A DNA stretch of 64,000 nucleotides, taken from positions 806,001 through 870,000 of the forward strand of contig NZ_VIVL01000002.1 of assembly GCF_007828835.1 (NCBI RefSeq), written 5' to 3'. A model generated the notes under the pieces. The model worked only from the letters and a program-made list of their open reading frames with translations. It was not told the DNA's origin and searched no databases. This document shows positions 17,624 to 26,857 of the stretch, piece by piece. Source of the stretch: Variovorax beijingensis. Lineage in GTDB: Bacteria > Pseudomonadota > Gammaproteobacteria > Burkholderiales > Burkholderiaceae_C. The position numbers and the translations under genes are program-made. Position 1 is the first letter of the stretch. Each line of letters begins with the position of its first letter.

Positions 17624-19255
17624 TCAGTGCGCAGGATCCATGCGCAGCCGGTACGCCACACCATCGCGGCCGGGGTCGGCGCCGCCGTGCAGGCCATCGG
17701 CCTGTACCTGCACGCCGTGCACCCAGCCGATGGTGTAGTTGTACGGGTTGCGGCCAATGGCATAGCCCTGTGCTTCCAGCGCGCGCGTGGTGGAGCGCGG
17801 AATGCGATTGCACACGTCGATGGAGTTGCTGGTGGACGAGAAGCGAGGCGCCGACACGGCGGTCTGCATCTCCATGCCGTGGTCGATCACGTTGAGCAGC
17901 ACCTGCAGCACGCCCATGGCGATCTGCGTGCCACCGGGGGCGCCGAGCACCACGTCGAGCTCGCCGTCCTTGAAGGTCATGGTGGGACAGGACGAGGTGA
18001 AGCGGCTCTTGCCTGGCTGGATGCTGCCTGCACGGCCCGGGCGCGGGTCGAACACGCCCATGCAGCCGTTGTACAGGAAGCCCATGCCCGGGGTGATGAT
18101 GCCCGAGGGCATGGCCAGCGAGTGGGTCAGGGAGACGGCGTTGCCGTCGGCGTCCACCACGCTCAGGTGGGTGGTGTCGCGCGGCACGGGCGCGCCGGGG
18201 TTCACGCGCTCCACGTTGAAGCGATGGCCACCGCGGATCTGCTCGGCCACTTCGCGGGCCGTGTCCTTGGACAGCAACCGATCCAGCGGCACGTCGAAGA
18301 ATTTCGGGTCGCCGATGCAGCAGTCCTTGTCGATCGTCGCCTTTTTCATGGCCTCGCACACCCTCTGCAGGTAGGCGGGGCTGTTGTGCTCCAGGCTCGC
18401 CAGATCGAAGTGCTCGAGGATGTTGAGCATCTCCAGCAGCATGGCGCCGCCGCCCGGGGGCTGGTTGGTGGCGATGGTGCGGTCGCGGTAGCGGCCCACC
18501 AGCGGCGGGTTGCGCTGCACCTGGTATCGGGCCAGGTCGTCGAGCGTGATCAGCGCGCCCAGCGACTGCAGGTGCGCCGCCATCTTTTGCGCCAGATCGC
18601 CCTGGTAGAACGGGTGCGCGCCTTCTTCGGCAATCTGGCGCAGCACGGCGGCCATGCCTTCGTTGCGCACCGGCGCACCGATGGGCTTGGGACGGCCGTC
18701 GGGGCGGCAGTACAGCTGGCGGCTGTCCTCGCAGTACTGCAGTCGCTCCAGGTTGCCGACGCGGCCCATGCTGGGCTCGTCGATCCAGAAGGCGTGCATG
18801 CCGGGGCGGACAAAGTAGCCGTCCGCGGCCCAGCGAATCGCCGGCTCCACCACCTGCCGCCACGGCAGGCGGCCGTGCGCCTGGTGCATGGCCTCCAGGC
18901 CCTTGAGCGTGGCCGGCGTGCCGATGGACTGGGGACCGATGTCGTTGACGCGCCCCTTGAGGATGAAGCCGAAGCCGTCCCTGGTTTCGCCCTCCAACAG
19001 GCGCTCCCACATGTCTTCTCTGGCCGCCAGCGGCGCGGGCGAGTGAAAGTCGAAATACTCGTGCACCTGGGCGCCGGGTAGGTACACGGCGGCGGTGCCA
19101 AAACCTGCGATGCCGCACATCAGCGGATCGACCACCGTTTGCGCCAGCGCGGTGGCCACGGCGGCATCCACCGCGTTGCCGCCTGCGCGCAGGATGTCAA
19201 TGCCGGATTCGGCGGCCTCCGGCTGTGGACAGACCACCATTGCTTCTTTTTTCAT
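17624..19255 (-). CDS. Gamma-glutamyltransferase family protein, cytoplasmic type
   Basis: The product (543 residues from the ATG at 19255) has no signal peptide, unlike the GGT at 3612. The nucleophile region is DTTHLSVVDADGNAVSLTHS, with the Thr-Thr-His core intact. The N-terminal core AAESGIDILRAGGNAVDAAVA and the LGAPGGTQIAMG loop are also intact. The start could be the ATG at 19285; neither has a good ribosome site. It lies 94 bases after a Bug receptor gene on the same strand, with a divergent LysR gene beyond. The set may take up and cleave a gamma-glutamyl or related amide compound. Confidence 0.85.
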   Translation of the reverse strand: MKKEAMVVCPQPEAAESGIDILRAGGNAVDAAVATALAQTVVDPLMCGIAGFGTAAVYLPGAQVHEYFDFHSPAPLAAREDMWERLLEGETRDGFGFILKGRVNDIGPQSIGTPATLKGLEAMHQAHGRLPWRQVVEPAIRWAADGYFVRPGMHAFWIDEPSMGRVGNLERLQYCEDSRQLYCRPDGRPKPIGAPVRNEGMAAVLRQIAEEGAHPFYQGDLAQKMAAHLQSLGALITLDDLARYQVQRNPPLVGRYRDRTIATNQPPGGGAMLLEMLNILEHFDLASLEHNSPAYLQRVCEAMKKATIDKDCCIGDPKFFDVPLDRLLSKDTAREVAEQIRGGHRFNVERVNPGAPVPRDTTHLSVVDADGNAVSLTHSLAMPSGIITPGMGFLYNGCMGVFDPRPGRAGSIQPGKSRFTSSCPTMTFKDGELDVVLGAPGGTQIAMGVLQVLLNVIDHGMEMQTAVSAPRFSSTSNSIDVCNRIPRSTTRALEAQGYAIGRNPYNYTIGWVHGVQVQADGLHGGADPGRDGVAYRLRMDPAH

Positions 19256-19349
19256 GACTTTGTGCTGACGAACTCCTTGCTGCATCGGCGATACCGCAAG
19301 GGGTGAAGATGGGGAAAAAAAGGAAGCGGCGCTTGCGCAGGTCGCCGGC

Positions 19350-20339
19350 TCACTTGGCGCTGAGATTCAGCGCCCCGAGCGTGGGCCCCCAGGCCTTGGC
19401 GTCGCGCGCCGCCGTTTCCATGACCAGCGCGGAAGGGCCGGACATGGGAATCACGCCCATGCTCTTGAGCTTGGCCTGAACGTCGGGGCTTTTGTGGAAG
19501 GCAGCCGTTGCCTTGTTGAGCTTTTCCACGATGTCGGGCGGCGTGCCGGCGCGTGCCACCACGGCACTCCAGCCCATGTTGTCAAAGCCCTTCACACCCA
19601 ACTCGCCCAGCGTGGGCACGTCGGGCAGTTCGGGGGTGCGCTGCGGCGACAACACCGCCAGCGGATTGAGCTTGTGGTTCTTGATGTGGGGCAGGGCGGT
19701 GCCATACACCGGTGCCATCACTTCGGTCTGCCCGCCGATAGTGGCCAGGATGCCGTCGGCCTCCCCCTTGTAGGGGATGTGGGTCATCGAAATGCCCAGG
19801 GCGTTGGACACGAGCTCGACCGCCAGATGGGTCGAGTTGCCCAGGCCGGCAGAGGCGAAGTTCAGCTTGCCGGGCGCCGCCTTGGCTTTTTCCGTCAGGT
19901 CCTTGAGCGTCTTGATGCCCGTGGCCGGGTTGGCGGACAGCACGAACGGCACCGTGGTCAGCATGGTCACGCCAACAAAATCCTTCTCGGGGTTGTAGGG
20001 CAGCGGCTTGTAGGTGAATTGGTTGAGCACCATCAGCGACACGCTGCCCAATAGCAGGGTGTAGCCGTCGGCGGGCGCATTCAGCGCGCTCTGTGCGGCA
20101 ATGAGGCCGCCCGCACCGGGCTTGTTCTCCACCACGATGGTGGCGCCAATGGCCTTGCCTGCGTGTTCGGCCCACATGCGTGCGATCGTGTCGCTGCTGC
20201 CGCCCGGGGCCTGCGATACGACGAGGCGCACAGGCCGGCTGGGGTAGGAGGAGGCTTGCGCGTACGCGGCGGTGGCCGTGGCGGCCGCGACCGCGGCGCC
20301 CATCAGGATCTTGCAGACGTTCGTGATTGCTTTGGGCAC
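19350..20339 (-). CDS. Bug-family (TctC-like) periplasmic binding protein
   Basis: This 329-residue receptor has a signal peptide ending AAYAQA and the Bug signatures YPSRPVRLVVSQAPGG, VVENKPGAGG, APADGYTLLLG and HIPYKG. Bug proteins bind carboxylates or amides in the periplasm and normally serve a tripartite tricarboxylate transporter. No tctA or tctB membrane partner is nearby. It is transcribed toward ggt2 and diverges from a LysR gene, so it probably belongs to a small catabolic unit for the GGT substrate. Confidence 0.9.
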   Translation of the reverse strand: MPKAITNVCKILMGAAVAAATATAAYAQASSYPSRPVRLVVSQAPGGSSDTIARMWAEHAGKAIGATIVVENKPGAGGLIAAQSALNAPADGYTLLLGSVSLMVLNQFTYKPLPYNPEKDFVGVTMLTTVPFVLSANPATGIKTLKDLTEKAKAAPGKLNFASAGLGNSTHLAVELVSNALGISMTHIPYKGEADGILATIGGQTEVMAPVYGTALPHIKNHKLNPLAVLSPQRTPELPDVPTLGELGVKGFDNMGWSAVVARAGTPPDIVEKLNKATAAFHKSPDVQAKLKSMGVIPMSGPSALVMETAARDAKAWGPTLGALNLSAK

Positions 20340-20369
20340 AGGGATTCCTCTGAGGGTCCGACATAAAAG

Positions 20370-20385
20370 ATGAAGTAATTTTCAT
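20370..20385. promoter_or_regulatory. Candidate LysR operator between bug and lysR
   Basis: The inverted repeat ATGAA-GTAATT-TTCAT lies in the 102-base divergent region. Its size and A/T-rich centre fit the T-N11-A LysR-type site. Several further GAAAAT blocks follow at 20409-20436. Confidence 0.5.
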
Positions 20386-20441
20386 GACAACCCTGCTATC
20401 CGCCTAGTGAAAATGCAAAATGGAACTATGAAAATCTACTC

Positions 20442-21410
20442 ATGATTGAACGTTCAGAAGGCCTTTCCTGGGCGCGAGGCATCAAGGTCCGGCATCTGGA
20501 ATCCTTTCTGGTGCTGGACGAGGCGGGCACGCTGACCGAGGCGGCGGCGCGGCTGCACATGACGCAATCTGCCATGTCGCACTGGCTGGCAGAACTGGAA
20601 CGCGTGGCGGGCACGCCGCTGATGGTGCGCGGGCGCAAGGTGCAGCTGACGCCTGCGGGGCATCTGCTCAAGCGGCTGGCCATCACCGTGCTGGGAGATA
20701 TCGTCCGCACTGGCCGCGAGATGCATGCGGTGGCTGCGGGACGCGTGCCGCGTCTGAACGTGGGCAGCGTCTGGGCAGGCATCGCCGGCGGCCTGCCCGA
20801 AGCCGTGACCGCGTTCCAGCAGCGCCATGCCGATGTGGCCGTGTCGATTCACGACGGGCTGTTCGACGACCTGCTCAAGGGCCTGGACACGCGTGCCATG
20901 GACGCCGTGATCGGCGTTCTGGATGCAAGGGCGCACCAGCCGCAGCTGGCGCATCACGTGCTTTTCGACGACCAGGTGAGCATCGTCATCGGCCAGGGCA
21001 GCAAGCACTGGGACAGCGACCAGCCGCTGGGCTTTGCCGACGTCCTGCGGGAGAAATGGGTGATGCCGCCCCTTGGCACGCTCACTCGCATCCAGATGGA
21101 TGCCTATCTCATCGAGCAACAAGCATCGTGGCTGGTGCCTAAGGCAGAAACCGCCTCGCTGGCCATGATGCAGGCACTGCTGCAAAAGGGCGACTATGTC
21201 GGCGTGTGTGCGCAATCCATGGCGGACTACATGGCCTCGCTGGGGCTGTTCAGGAAGATCGCCATTGATTCGAACATCCGCTTCGGCCCGATCACCGTGG
21301 TGTGGAACCGCGAACACGTCTCGGCCACTCTCATGGATTTCATCGCCTGCCTGAAGGCGCATGCGCGGAGCTTGCCTGCCGCGCCCGTGCAGACGCCGCC
21401 CCGCGCTTAG
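20442..21410 (+). CDS. LysR-family transcriptional regulator
   Basis: This 322-residue regulator has an N-terminal winged helix-turn-helix (VRHLESFLVLDEAGTLTEAAARLHMTQSAMSHWLAELE, about residues 16-50) and a C-terminal effector domain. It is divergent from the Bug-GGT pair and is the likely regulator of that pair. The effector is unknown. No other gene follows closely; about 190 apparently non-coding bases separate it from the convergent FAD oxidoreductase gene. Confidence 0.9.
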   Translation: MIERSEGLSWARGIKVRHLESFLVLDEAGTLTEAAARLHMTQSAMSHWLAELERVAGTPLMVRGRKVQLTPAGHLLKRLAITVLGDIVRTGREMHAVAAGRVPRLNVGSVWAGIAGGLPEAVTAFQQRHADVAVSIHDGLFDDLLKGLDTRAMDAVIGVLDARAHQPQLAHHVLFDDQVSIVIGQGSKHWDSDQPLGFADVLREKWVMPPLGTLTRIQMDAYLIEQQASWLVPKAETASLAMMQALLQKGDYVGVCAQSMADYMASLGLFRKIAIDSNIRFGPITVVWNREHVSATLMDFIACLKAHARSLPAAPVQTPPRA

Positions 21411-21599
21411 CCTCCGGGCCACCGCTGTGGCCGTCGTTGCAGCCTGTTCATAGGCATCGCCCAGGTGGCAACGGGCATCTCCGCTCCATGACTCGCCGGC
21501 CCGATGCGCCGGGAACCGCAGAGAGTGGTTTCAATCGCTGAACTGCACTGCGGCCGGCCCAGCCTGATTCGTGCCGCTCGAAGACGCGGATACCGCAGC

Positions 21600-22925
21600 C
21601 TAGAAATCAGCGACCTTGCCCCATGCCGAGTTGCTGAAGCGCTCCGGCCGGTAGGGCATGGGATCCACGATCGGTTCGGCGCCGCTGGCGAGGTCCGCGA
21701 TCAGGTGGCCGGCGCCAGGGCCGATGCCGAAGCCGTGTCCGGAAAAGCCCGCGGCCAGGATGAAGCCCGGCATACCGGGCACCTCGCCGATGCCGGGAAC
21801 ACCGTCCGGCGTGCTGTCGATGTAGCCGGCCCAGGCATGCGTGATCCTGGCGTCGCGAAGCTGGGGCAGCAGTTCGATGGCGCGGCGGTGGGTCTCCCTG
21901 ACCGTGGGCAGATCGGGCTTCGGATCGAGGATGCGCACGCGCTCCATCGGCGTCGGCGCGTCGAGCCGCCAGCGTGCGAGCGTTTCGTGGCCACTCCGAA
22001 TGGCTTCCAGGCCGCCCGGGCGAAGGTTGCGCCAGCGCTTGGCGAACATGGGCACGAATTGCGGCGCGAAGCGCATGAACTGCCCTGTCGGGTCCACGCG
22101 TGCACGGCCGCTGATGGCCAGTGCATAGCGTCCGTCGTTGCGGCGCGTGGCGGACACGCCCGCGCTCACCACGGCATCCGGCAGGCGCTGCTCCACCGGC
22201 GACACGCTCAGTATGGATTGGCGGATCGAGGCCTGCGGAAAGCGGATGCCCAGCTGCCGGCAGAACGAAGACGCCCAGGCGCCGCCGGCCAGCACGGCCG
22301 TCCGGGTCTTGATGACCCCGGCTTCCGTGATCACGCCGCTGACCCGTCCGCCTTCCGTCTCGATGCCGCGGGCCGCGCAGTTCTGGTGGACGCTGCCGCC
22401 GAGCTTGATGAGCGCAGCAGCCACGGCCGGCGCGGCCTTGCCGGGATCGGCGGTGCCGTCGCTGGGCGAGAAGACGCCGCCCTTCCAGGCGCGGCCGGTC
22501 GCATGGCCGCGCTCGGCGGCCTCGCGGGCACTCAGCATGAGGGTCGTCACGCCTGCGGTCTTCGCAAAATCGCGCCAGCTGGCCCAGCGGGAAATCTCGG
22601 CCTCGTCATTGCTGAGATACAGCAGCCCGCAGCGATGAAAACCGGTGTCTTCGCCGCTCTCGGCGGCGAATCGTTCCCAGAGATCGAGGCTCTTCGTCGC
22701 TAGGGGTAGTTCGCGGGCATCGCGGTTCTGCTGCCGGCACCAGCCCCAGTTGCGGCTCGACTGCTCGGCGCCGATCCGGCCCTTCTCCACCAGGGCGACC
22801 GACAGGCCGCGCCTGGCCAGGTAGTAGGCGCTAAAGACACCGATGATGCCGCCGCCGATCACGACGACATCGGCCGAAGCCGGCAGCGTGGGTGAAGTCT
22901 GGATGTGTTGCAGCGGGGGTGACAT
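21600..22925 (-). CDS. FAD-dependent oxidoreductase (DAO family)
   Basis: This 441-residue flavoprotein has the dinucleotide motif VVIGGGIIGVFSAYYLARRG at residues 21-40 and the FAD-contact segment GAEQSSRNWGWCRQ. The C-terminal SGHGFGIGPGAG loop is also present. Family members oxidise secondary or primary amines and amino acids. It is the last gene of a three-gene operon after an aldehyde dehydrogenase and a cupin, which suggests amine oxidation to an aldehyde that the dehydrogenase then removes. The exact substrate is unknown; gamma-glutamylputrescine oxidase-like enzymes are one possibility. Confidence 0.85.
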   Translation of the reverse strand: MSPPLQHIQTSPTLPASADVVVIGGGIIGVFSAYYLARRGLSVALVEKGRIGAEQSSRNWGWCRQQNRDARELPLATKSLDLWERFAAESGEDTGFHRCGLLYLSNDEAEISRWASWRDFAKTAGVTTLMLSAREAAERGHATGRAWKGGVFSPSDGTADPGKAAPAVAAALIKLGGSVHQNCAARGIETEGGRVSGVITEAGVIKTRTAVLAGGAWASSFCRQLGIRFPQASIRQSILSVSPVEQRLPDAVVSAGVSATRRNDGRYALAISGRARVDPTGQFMRFAPQFVPMFAKRWRNLRPGGLEAIRSGHETLARWRLDAPTPMERVRILDPKPDLPTVRETHRRAIELLPQLRDARITHAWAGYIDSTPDGVPGIGEVPGMPGFILAAGFSGHGFGIGPGAGHLIADLASGAEPIVDPMPYRPERFSNSAWGKVADF

Positions 22926-22938
22926 CTCGCTCCCCGAT

Positions 22939-23703
22939 TCAAGCCGGGACGCTTTGGCACACGTAGAACTTCGCCACGCGATCGCTGCTTTCCCAGCCGA
23001 TCGGTGCGCCCTGGGGCACGAACAGCGCGTCGCCGGCCGCCGTAGAAAGCACGCTGCCGTCAGGCGCTGCGAAGCGCACGCTGCCGGCCAGCAGATGCAT
23101 GAACTCGTTCATGCGATGCGGCCGAACGATGCGGTGGTAGGGGGTCGAGTCCCAGGCGCCGGCGCTGTATTGCGCGCCGTCGTCGATGAAGACCTTGTCG
23201 CTGCGGCACGCCGGCGCGGGGCCCAGCAGCACTTCCGCGGGCAGCGTCGCGGTGGGCTTGAAGTCGGCGGCGGCGTGCAGCGGGAAGACGCCGCGCTTCG
23301 TCGGTCTTTCGCAAGCGGCCGCGCAGAACACGAAGCGCACGCGGGATTCGGCCTGGACATGAAGCGAGGTGCCGCATCCGATGACGGCGCCCGCCTGGGG
23401 ACCGACCACCAGCGGGGCTGCCCCGGCCGCTGTCAGGGTCAGCTCGCCCTCGACCACGACGATGGTTTCGATGTGGGGATAGCTCGCGACTTCGAGCTCG
23501 CCGATGAAGCTGGTGCGGCCCGCGCTCATCGCGTCGGGTCCTTCCCACGCGATCTCGCGATGCCGCGCAAAGGGGTCGTCCTTGCCGAACGGCGCCCTGC
23601 GGAAAGCGGTGGAAAGAGGCGCACCATCGGCGCGGTGCAGTACGAGGGCCACGGTCATGATTGCTCCAGCGCGATGCGCAATGTCTTCTTTGAAATCTGT
23701 CAT
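22939..23703 (-). CDS. Bicupin domain protein
   Basis: The 254-residue protein contains two cupin segments: one around ELEVASYPHIETIVVVEGELTL and one around HRMNEFMHLLAGSVRFAAPDGS. Both carry the G-E-L or G-S-V turn of the second cupin motif, and His and Glu metal ligands are partly kept. Cupins of this type act as small dioxygenases, isomerases or ligand binders. The ATG at 23703 overlaps the aldehyde dehydrogenase stop (ATGA), so translation is coupled. A role in the same amine or amino-acid degradation route is inferred. Confidence 0.75.
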   Translation of the reverse strand: MTDFKEDIAHRAGAIMTVALVLHRADGAPLSTAFRRAPFGKDDPFARHREIAWEGPDAMSAGRTSFIGELEVASYPHIETIVVVEGELTLTAAGAAPLVVGPQAGAVIGCGTSLHVQAESRVRFVFCAAACERPTKRGVFPLHAAADFKPTATLPAEVLLGPAPACRSDKVFIDDGAQYSAGAWDSTPYHRIVRPHRMNEFMHLLAGSVRFAAPDGSVLSTAAGDALFVPQGAPIGWESSDRVAKFYVCQSVPA

Positions 23704-25208
23704 TCGGTCGCGGGTGCCGAGGCATCCTGGAAGCCGAGAATGGCCTTGGTTTCCAGGTACTCCTCGAGACCTTCGATACCGTATTCGCGGCCGTTTCCGG
23801 AGCGCTTGTAGCCACCGAAGGGGGCATGCGGATTCCAGGCCGGATAGTTGATGTGCACCTGCCCGGACCGGATCCGCGCCGCGACGGCACGCGCCGCGGC
23901 CAGGTCCTTTCCTTGCACGTGGGCGCCCAGTCCATAGACGGTGTCGTTGGCAATTTCCACGGCCTCGTCCACGCTGTCATAGGGAATCAACACGAGCACC
24001 GGCCCGAAGATCTCCTCCTGCGCGATCTGCATCCGGGAATGCACCGCGGTGAAGATGGTCGGTCGGCAATAGAAGCCGCGGCTCAAGCCCTCCGGCCGGC
24101 CGAGGCCGCCGCAGACAAGCCGCGCGCCTTCGGCGATGCCGACACCGATCATTTCCTGCACGCGATTGAACTGCGCGCGGTTCGCCACGGGGCCGTGCGT
24201 GGTCTGCTGCGAACGCGGGTCGCCCACGACCATGCCGGATGCCGCCTCGAGCGCGATCCGCTCGACCTCCTGCAGGCGCGCACGGGGCACGATCATGCGG
24301 GTCGGAGCACTGCAGGACTGGCCGACGTTGCGGAAGCCGGCCGCCACGCCTCCTGGTACGGCGCGCGCCAGGTCCGCATCCGGCAGGATGAGGTTGGGAG
24401 ATTTTCCGCCGAGTTCCTGGGCCACGCGCTTCACCGTCGGGGCCGCCGCCTGGGCCACCAGCACGCCGGCCCTTGTCGAACCGGTGAACGAGACCATGTC
24501 CACCTCCGGATGCTGCGCCAAGGCCGCGCCGACCTCCGGTCCGCTCCCGTTCACGAGGTTGAACACACCGGGCGGGATGCCGGCGTCTTGCATCACTTCG
24601 GCAAAGAGCAAGGCGCTCAGGGGCGACAGCTCGCTGGGCTTCAGGACGACCGTGCAGCCTGCTGCCAGGGCGGCTCCGACCTTGGCTGTGATCTGGTAGA
24701 GCGGCCAGTTCCAGGGTGTGATCAGGCCGCACACGCCGATGGCTTCGCGCAGGATGGCCATGTCCCCGCGATGGGTGACAAACGCATAGCCGCGCGCATT
24801 GTCGCGGGCCACGCGGATGTGCTCCGCTGCTGACGGCACCTGTGTGCGGCGCGCGAAGTCGATGGCCGCGCCCATCTCCAGCGAGATCGCCTGGGCGAAC
24901 AGTTCTGCGCGCTCGAGGATCAGGGCGTGGACGCGATCGAGGAGCAGGGCCCTGCTCTGGGCGGAACGCACGGACCAGGCCGCGAATGCACGCCGGCCCG
25001 CGGCCACGGCCGCAGCGACATCTCCTGCGCTGCCCAGCGCGATCTCCGCCACAGGCTCCTCGGTCGACGGGTCGACGACGCTGCTGCGAGCCTGCGTTTC
25101 GGGCACGGCCCACTCGCCGTCGACAAACATGCGGTCCAGGCGCCCAGCGCGCCTCAGGTGCTCGACGATCGAGGAGTTCATGGATTGATGGGGCCTTTGC
25201 ATGTCCAA
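23700..25208 (-). CDS. Aldehyde dehydrogenase, NAD(P)-dependent
   Basis: This 502-residue enzyme carries the ALDH motifs: TPWNWPLYQITAKVGAALAAG, the general base Glu in ELGGKSPNLIL and the catalytic Cys in GQSCSAPTR. EEIFGPVL and the C-terminal PFGGYKRSGNGRE are also present. It oxidises an aldehyde to the acid. It is the first gene of a minus-strand operon with the cupin and the FAD oxidase. The start at 25208 (MDMQRPHQSM) is uncertain; an ATG at 25181 would also fit. Confidence 0.92.
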   Translation of the reverse strand: MDMQRPHQSMNSSIVEHLRRAGRLDRMFVDGEWAVPETQARSSVVDPSTEEPVAEIALGSAGDVAAAVAAGRRAFAAWSVRSAQSRALLLDRVHALILERAELFAQAISLEMGAAIDFARRTQVPSAAEHIRVARDNARGYAFVTHRGDMAILREAIGVCGLITPWNWPLYQITAKVGAALAAGCTVVLKPSELSPLSALLFAEVMQDAGIPPGVFNLVNGSGPEVGAALAQHPEVDMVSFTGSTRAGVLVAQAAAPTVKRVAQELGGKSPNLILPDADLARAVPGGVAAGFRNVGQSCSAPTRMIVPRARLQEVERIALEAASGMVVGDPRSQQTTHGPVANRAQFNRVQEMIGVGIAEGARLVCGGLGRPEGLSRGFYCRPTIFTAVHSRMQIAQEEIFGPVLVLIPYDSVDEAVEIANDTVYGLGAHVQGKDLAAARAVAARIRSGQVHINYPAWNPHAPFGGYKRSGNGREYGIEGLEEYLETKAILGFQDASAPATE

Positions 25209-25596
25209 AATCTTAGGCCGTGCATCCCGCGGGCCGGTGCTTCAATGGGGGTCTTGAACAAAGCAGGCTGCCGTTGTGCGAGCCGCGACAGCAGATCCTG
25301 CCGTCGTGCATCTTGGCCACACGGTGCAGGGCGAGCCGGTGGAGATATTTCCCTCTCTCGGCAGCAGTTGCCTGGACGAGCCGCTGCTGCGCCATCCGAT
25401 GGATGCGGTATTCCCCACGGCCACGCGCACCGCGGCACGTCCGAGGAAGAAGCGGAACTGGCTTCATGAAACATCCCGAAACCGCAGCAGACGACAGCAT
25501 GTAGAACATGTCCTGCATCAGCCATGGCGTCCGGCTGGCATGGCGGCTTCGCCGGGCGGTGAAACTCCCGTCTCCAACCCACCTGGAGACCCCGCG
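25209..25596. other. Intergenic region without a supported gene
   Basis: These 388 bases separate the aldehyde dehydrogenase gene from the DUF3606 gene. Open frames exist on both strands but show no domain, and their codon use looks like shadow coding. The region must hold divergent promoters. An imperfect palindrome CATGTAGAACATG occurs at 25499-25511, but I cannot assign it to a regulator. Confidence 0.35.
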
Positions 25597-25776
25597 ATGC
25601 CGGACGACATGGAGATCCGCGTCCCACAGGACGACGAGCGAATCGACATCACCGACCTGAAAGAGGTCGACTACTGGACGAAGTGTTTTGGCGTCAGCGA
25701 GGCCCGCCTGCGCATGGCGGTCGCGTCAGCGGGGACCATGAAGGACGACCTGCGGATCTACCTCGGCCTTCCCTGA
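25597..25776 (+). CDS. DUF3606 domain protein
   Basis: The 59-residue product reads MPDDMEIRVPQDDERIDITD at its start and continues with EVDYWTKCFGVSEARLRMAV, the hallmark of DUF3606. The ATG at 25597 has CTGGAGA upstream; a longer open frame from 25276 is not needed. DUF3606 proteins are small, acidic and often found near stress genes, but their function is unknown. It opens a block of small acidic or charged proteins, a CDF transporter and a KaiC-like ATPase. Confidence 0.85.
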   Translation: MPDDMEIRVPQDDERIDITDLKEVDYWTKCFGVSEARLRMAVASAGTMKDDLRIYLGLP

Positions 25777-25826
25777 AGGCCGGGCTGAACGCAAGGGCCG
25801 AGCGGCGCACCGCCGTCCGAATCCCT

Positions 25827-26780
25827 ATGGCCGCCGAATCGAAGCTTGCGATCTACGGCGCCATCGCGGCCAATGTGGCCATTGCCGCCACCAAGTTCAC
25901 GGTCGCCGGCATCACCGGCAGTTCGGCCATGCTGTCCGAAGGCATCCATTCGGCGGTCGACACCTTCAACGGCGTCCTGCTGCTGGTGGGCATCCGGTTG
26001 AGCCAGCGGCCCGCGACCACCGAGCATCCCTTCGGCCACGGCAAGGAGCTGTACTTCTGGAGCCTGATCGTCGCGGTGCTGATCTTCGGGCTGGGCGGCG
26101 GCGTGTCGTTCTACGAGGGCATCCAGCACATCCGCAAACCGGAGCCGATGCGCGATCCGGGCTGGAACTACCTGGTGCTGGGCCTGGCCGCATTGTTCGA
26201 AGGCGCGAGCTTCCTGGTTGCACTGCGGCAGTTCCGTGTCCAGTCGCACGGCGCTCCGTTCTGGCGCGCGCTCGGGCAGAGCAAGGACCCCACCACCTAC
26301 ACCGTGCTGGCCGAGGATTCGGCGGCGCTGGCCGGGCTGGCGGTGGCGGCGCTGGGCATCTACTTCAGCCACCGGCTCGGCATGCCCGCGCTGGACGGCG
26401 CGGCCTCGGTGGTGATCGGGCTGCTGCTGGCCGGCGTGGCGGTGCTGCTGATCAGCCAGGCCCGCGGGCTGCTGATCGGCGAGGGCATCCGCCCCGAAAC
26501 CGCGCGCGCCATCCGCAGCCTGGCCATGGAGCAGCCGAGCGTGCAGGACGTCGGCCACGTGCTGTCGATGTACATCGGCCCCGACGAGGTGCTGGCGGTG
26601 GTCGACCTGAATTTCAGGGAGGGCACGGCGACCGGCGAAGCCGCCGATGCCATCGCCGCGATCGAGCAGCAGGTGCGCGGGCGTTTCCCGATGATCCGGC
26701 GGCTCTTCATCGAGGCGAGCGAGGCGCCCGTGGAAGACGCGGCTTCCGCGCGGGCCGGCGGGATCGTCGGCGTTGGCTGA
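25827..26780 (+). CDS. Cation diffusion facilitator family transporter
   Basis: This 317-residue inner-membrane protein has about six transmembrane helices. The CDF metal site is SSAMLSEGIHSAVDTFNG in helix 2 (where the usual HxxxD is ExxHSxxD), with DSAALAG in helix 5. The loop HPFGHGKELYFWSL is conserved. The C-terminal cytoplasmic domain (about residues 215-300) is typical of CDF dimers. CDF proteins export divalent metals such as Zn, Co, Cd or Fe against protons. The start ATG at 25827 gives MAAESKLAIYG, the normal family beginning. Confidence 0.9.
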   Translation: MAAESKLAIYGAIAANVAIAATKFTVAGITGSSAMLSEGIHSAVDTFNGVLLLVGIRLSQRPATTEHPFGHGKELYFWSLIVAVLIFGLGGGVSFYEGIQHIRKPEPMRDPGWNYLVLGLAALFEGASFLVALRQFRVQSHGAPFWRALGQSKDPTTYTVLAEDSAALAGLAVAALGIYFSHRLGMPALDGAASVVIGLLLAGVAVLLISQARGLLIGEGIRPETARAIRSLAMEQPSVQDVGHVLSMYIGPDEVLAVVDLNFREGTATGEAADAIAAIEQQVRGRFPMIRRLFIEASEAPVEDAASARAGGIVGVG

Positions 26781-26857
26781 CGGCCGCTGGCGCCATTGCC
26801 TGAGCGCTGCCGTGCCGCAGGCACTCCACTGTCGGGGCTCATTCAGGAGGTCCAGCG

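Noticed and set aside
25213..25518. A minus-strand frame of 101 codons upstream of the aldehyde dehydrogenase.
   Set aside because: The product is Arg/His/Ser-rich with no domain, typical of shadow translation.
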